From NCBI GenBank assembly GCA_903870955.1, contig CAIQEX010000757.1, positions 1 through 6,614 on the forward strand: a stretch of DNA of 6,614 nt, in the 5' to 3' direction. A program made the position numbers and the translations under genes. This document shows positions 4,259 to 6,614 of the stretch, in pieces; within the stretch, counting starts at the first letter, position 1, and each line of letters opens with the position of its first letter. The DNA comes from an uncultured beta proteobacterium (GTDB lineage: Bacteria; Pseudomonadota; Gammaproteobacteria; Burkholderiales; Burkholderiaceae_C). The notes below the pieces were generated by a model, which had not been told where the DNA came from, did not search any database, and saw nothing but the letters and a program-made list of their open reading frames with translations.

Positions 4259-6614
4259 ATGTCTGAAAAAGTTGATTACCGCAGCACCCTGAACCTGCCC
4301 GATACCGCGTTCCCCATGCGCGGCGACCTGCCCAAGCGCGAGCCCGCCTGGGCCAAAGCCTGGACCGACCAAGGCATCTACAAAAAGCTGCGCGATGCCC
4401 GTCTGGGTGCGCCCCTGTTTGTGCTGCATGACGGCCCGCCCTATGCCAACGGCAAACTGCACATCGGCCATGCGCTGAACAAAGTGCTGAAGGACATGAT
4501 CGTCAAGTCCAAGCAGCTCGCCGGGTTCGATGCCCAATACATCCCCGGCTGGGACTGCCATGGCCTGCCGATCGAGAACGCCATCGAAAAACTGCATGGC
4601 CGCAACCTGAGCCGTGATGACATGCAGGCCAAGAGCCGTGCCTATGCCACCGAGCAGATCAACCAGCAGCGCGAGGACTTCAAGCGCCTGGGCGTGTTGG
4701 GTGACTGGGAGCGCCCTTATCGCACCATGGACCCGGCCAACGAAGGCGGCCAGATCCGCGCCTTCAAGCGCGTGATCGAGCGTGGCTTTGTCTATCGCGG
4801 ACTGAAACCGGTGTACTGGTGCTTTGACTGCGGCTCCTCGCTGGCCGAATTCGAAATCGAATACGCCGACAAGAAGAGCGACACGCTGGACGTGGCTTTT
4901 GAAGCCAACGACAGCGCAGCGCTGGCAACGGCCTTTGGTCTCTCGGCACTCCCCGGCGAAGGCAACAAAAAAGCCTTTGCGGTGATCTGGACCACCACCG
5001 CCTGGACCATCCCCGCCAACCAGGCGTTGAATGCCCACCCCGAGCTGGAATACGCCTTGGTCGACACCCCGCGTGGCGTGCTGCTGTTGGGTGCCGGACT
5101 GGTGGAAAAAGCGCTGGAGCGCTACAAACTGGAAGGCACCGTGATCGCCACCGCCAAGGGTGAAGCCCTGCGCGGCCTGGTCTTCCGCCATCCGCTGTAT
5201 GACGTGGACAGCGGCGAAGGCGAATACAGCTACAAGCGCCTGTCGCCCTTATACCTGGCCGACTACGTGAGCGACACGGACGGCACCGGCATCGTCCACT
5301 CCGCGCCTGCCTATGGCGTGGACGACTTCAACAGTTGCGTCGCCCATGGCATGGACTACAAGGACATCCTGAACCCGGTGCAGGGCAACGGCGCCTATGC
5401 CGCTGAATTGCCGCTCTTCGGCGGCATGCACATCTGGAAAGCCTGCGCACGCATTCTCGAAGTGCTGGCGCAAAGTGATCGCCTCATGGCCACCAGCCCC
5501 ATCACCCACAGCTACCCGCATTGCTGGCGCCACAAGACGCCGGTGATCTACCGCGCTGCGGCCCAGTGGTTTATCCGCATGGACGAAGGCGAAGGCGTGT
5601 TTACCGCCGACAAGGCACCCAAGTCGCTGCGCCAACTGGCACTGGACGCCATCGACCAGACCCGCTTTTATCCGGAAAACGGCAAGACGCGACTGCGCGA
5701 CATGATCGCCAACCGGCCCGACTGGTGCATCAGTCGCCAACGGTCGTGGGGCGTACCCGTGCCCTTCTTCATGCACAAGGATTCGGGCGCGTTGCACCCG
5801 CGGACGATGGAAATCCTGGATCAGGCGGCAGATATCGTCGAGCAAGGCGGCATCGAGGCCTGGAGCCGCGTCACGGCTGAAGATATCCTGGGCGCTGCCG
5901 ATGCGCCGCACTACACCAAGAGCACCGACATTCTGGAAGTCTGGTTTGACTCCGGCTCCACCTTCCAGCATGTGCTGCGCGGCAGCCACAAGGATGCGTA
6001 TGGCCGCCCACCCTTCCACGCCGAAGGGCCCGAGGCCGACCTGTATCTGGAAGGCCATGACCAGCACCGCGGCTGGTTCCATAGCTCTCTGTTGCTGGGC
6101 TGCGCGCTGTATGACCGCGCACCGTATCGCGGGCTGTTAACCCACGGTTTTGCCACTGACGGCCAGGGCCGCAAGATGAGCAAGTCGCTGGGCAACACCA
6201 TCGAACCGCAAAGCGTCAGCGACAAAATGGGCGCGGAAATCGTGCGCCTGTGGGTGGCCTCGACCGACTACTCTGGCGATCTGAACATCGACGAAAAAAT
6301 CCTGGCCCGCGTGGTGGACACCTACCGCCGTGTGCGCAACACGCTGAAGTTCCTGATGGCCAACGTCAGCGACTTTGATCCGGCCAGCGACACCGTGCCT
6401 GCGGATCAACTGCTGGAAATTGACCGCTATGCGCTAAGCCGCCTGTCCCAATTGCAGGACGACATCCTCAAGCACTACAACGTGTACGAGTTCCACCCCG
6501 TGGTCTCCAAGCTGCAGGTGTATTGCAGTGAAGACCTGGGCGCTTTCTACCTGGACATCCTGAAGGACAGGCTTTACACGACCGCGACCCAGTCTTTGGC
6601 GCGCCGCTCGGCCC
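4259..6614 (+). CDS. ileS: Isoleucyl-tRNA synthetase, 3' end outside window
   Basis: Class I aminoacyl-tRNA synthetase that charges tRNA-Ile with isoleucine and hydrolyses mischarged valine. The reading frame is open from the ATG to the window edge, 785 codons; relatives are about 940-960 residues, so the C-terminal part of the anticodon-binding region and any C-terminal zinc motif are missing. Diagnostic elements in order: [12 protein letters not shown] (HIGH at 68-71), [10 protein letters not shown] soon after, the CP1 editing domain with WTTTAW (244-249) and [11 protein letters not shown] (347-357, containing the conserved Asp pair), then [45 protein letters not shown] and KMSKS (639-643). 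The HIGH-to-KMSKS distance is about 30 residues longer than I recall for E. coli, mostly from small insertions around CP1. The usual editing motif I remember is TTTPW; here Pro is Ala. The start matches the family N-terminus ([23 protein letters not shown]). The ribosome-binding site is weak (TGAGA, about 7-8 nt upstream). Confidence 0.97.
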   Translation, partial: MSEKVDYRSTLNLPDTAFPMRGDLPKREPAWAKAWTDQGIYKKLRDARLGAPLFVLHDGPPYANGKLHIGHALNKVLKDMIVKSKQLAGFDAQYIPGWDCHGLPIENAIEKLHGRNLSRDDMQAKSRAYATEQINQQREDFKRLGVLGDWERPYRTMDPANEGGQIRAFKRVIERGFVYRGLKPVYWCFDCGSSLAEFEIEYADKKSDTLDVAFEANDSAALATAFGLSALPGEGNKKAFAVIWTTTAWTIPANQALNAHPELEYALVDTPRGVLLLGAGLVEKALERYKLEGTVIATAKGEALRGLVFRHPLYDVDSGEGEYSYKRLSPLYLADYVSDTDGTGIVHSAPAYGVDDFNSCVAHGMDYKDILNPVQGNGAYAAELPLFGGMHIWKACARILEVLAQSDRLMATSPITHSYPHCWRHKTPVIYRAAAQWFIRMDEGEGVFTADKAPKSLRQLALDAIDQTRFYPENGKTRLRDMIANRPDWCISRQRSWGVPVPFFMHKDSGALHPRTMEILDQAADIVEQGGIEAWSRVTAEDILGAADAPHYTKSTDILEVWFDSGSTFQHVLRGSHKDAYGRPPFHAEGPEADLYLEGHDQHRGWFHSSLLLGCALYDRAPYRGLLTHGFATDGQGRKMSKSLGNTIEPQSVSDKMGAEIVRLWVASTDYSGDLNIDEKILARVVDTYRRVRNTLKFLMANVSDFDPASDTVPADQLLEIDRYALSRLSQLQDDILKHYNVYEFHPVVSKLQVYCSEDLGAFYLDILKDRLYTTATQSLARRSA

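Noticed and set aside
4226..5191. A 321-codon minus-strand open frame opposite ileS
   Set aside because: It is a shadow of the GC-rich ileS gene: its translation is low-complexity in Gly/Ala/His/Gln with no recognisable domain, and ileS motifs are intact on the plus strand.
5249..6082. A 277-codon minus-strand open frame opposite the second half of ileS
   Set aside because: Same codon-shadow pattern; IleRS motifs [17 protein letters not shown] and WFDSGST occupy the opposite strand.

Overview
The window looks like a GC-rich chromosomal segment of a betaproteobacterium, most likely Burkholderiales and plausibly the Comamonadaceae (Rhodoferax/Polaromonas-like). The grounds are recognition of protein types and gene order: ribF immediately followed by ileS, a compact HNH nuclease of a kind I associate with Burkholderiales chromosomes, and a PimD-like acyl-CoA dehydrogenase. 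No database comparison was possible, so the genus is a guess. I see no insertion sequence, phage gene, tRNA, rRNA or CRISPR array.

Layout. Bases 1-758 (+) hold the C-terminal two thirds of an acyl-CoA dehydrogenase whose start lies before the window. It converges, with only 5 nt between stop codons, on a minus-strand gene (764-1327) for a secreted DUF1566/Lcl_C-domain protein. A 133-nt spacer follows, then two further minus-strand genes: a small exported ATP-dependent DNA ligase of the Lig E type (1461-2354) and, upstream of it, an HNH endonuclease (2441-2998, GTG start). A 175-nt divergent spacer separates the HNH gene from ribF (3174-4148, +), which makes FMN and FAD. After 110 nt carrying two strong GC hairpins comes ileS (4259 to beyond the window end, +), isoleucyl-tRNA synthetase, of which 785 codons are visible.

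How the genes fit together. ribF and ileS are co-directional housekeeping genes that probably share a transcript at least in part. RibF makes the FAD that the acyl-CoA dehydrogenase uses, but nothing here indicates co-regulation. The HNH nuclease and the ligase are in tandem, yet the ligase carries an export signal and the nuclease does not, so they probably act in different compartments.

I found no convincing undescribed multi-gene system. The points most worth a second look are a twin-arginine-like export signal on an ATP-dependent DNA ligase, a leader hairpin that overlaps that ligase's ribosome-binding site, the paired hairpins between ribF and ileS, and a terminator-like element buried in the antisense strand of the DUF1566 gene.
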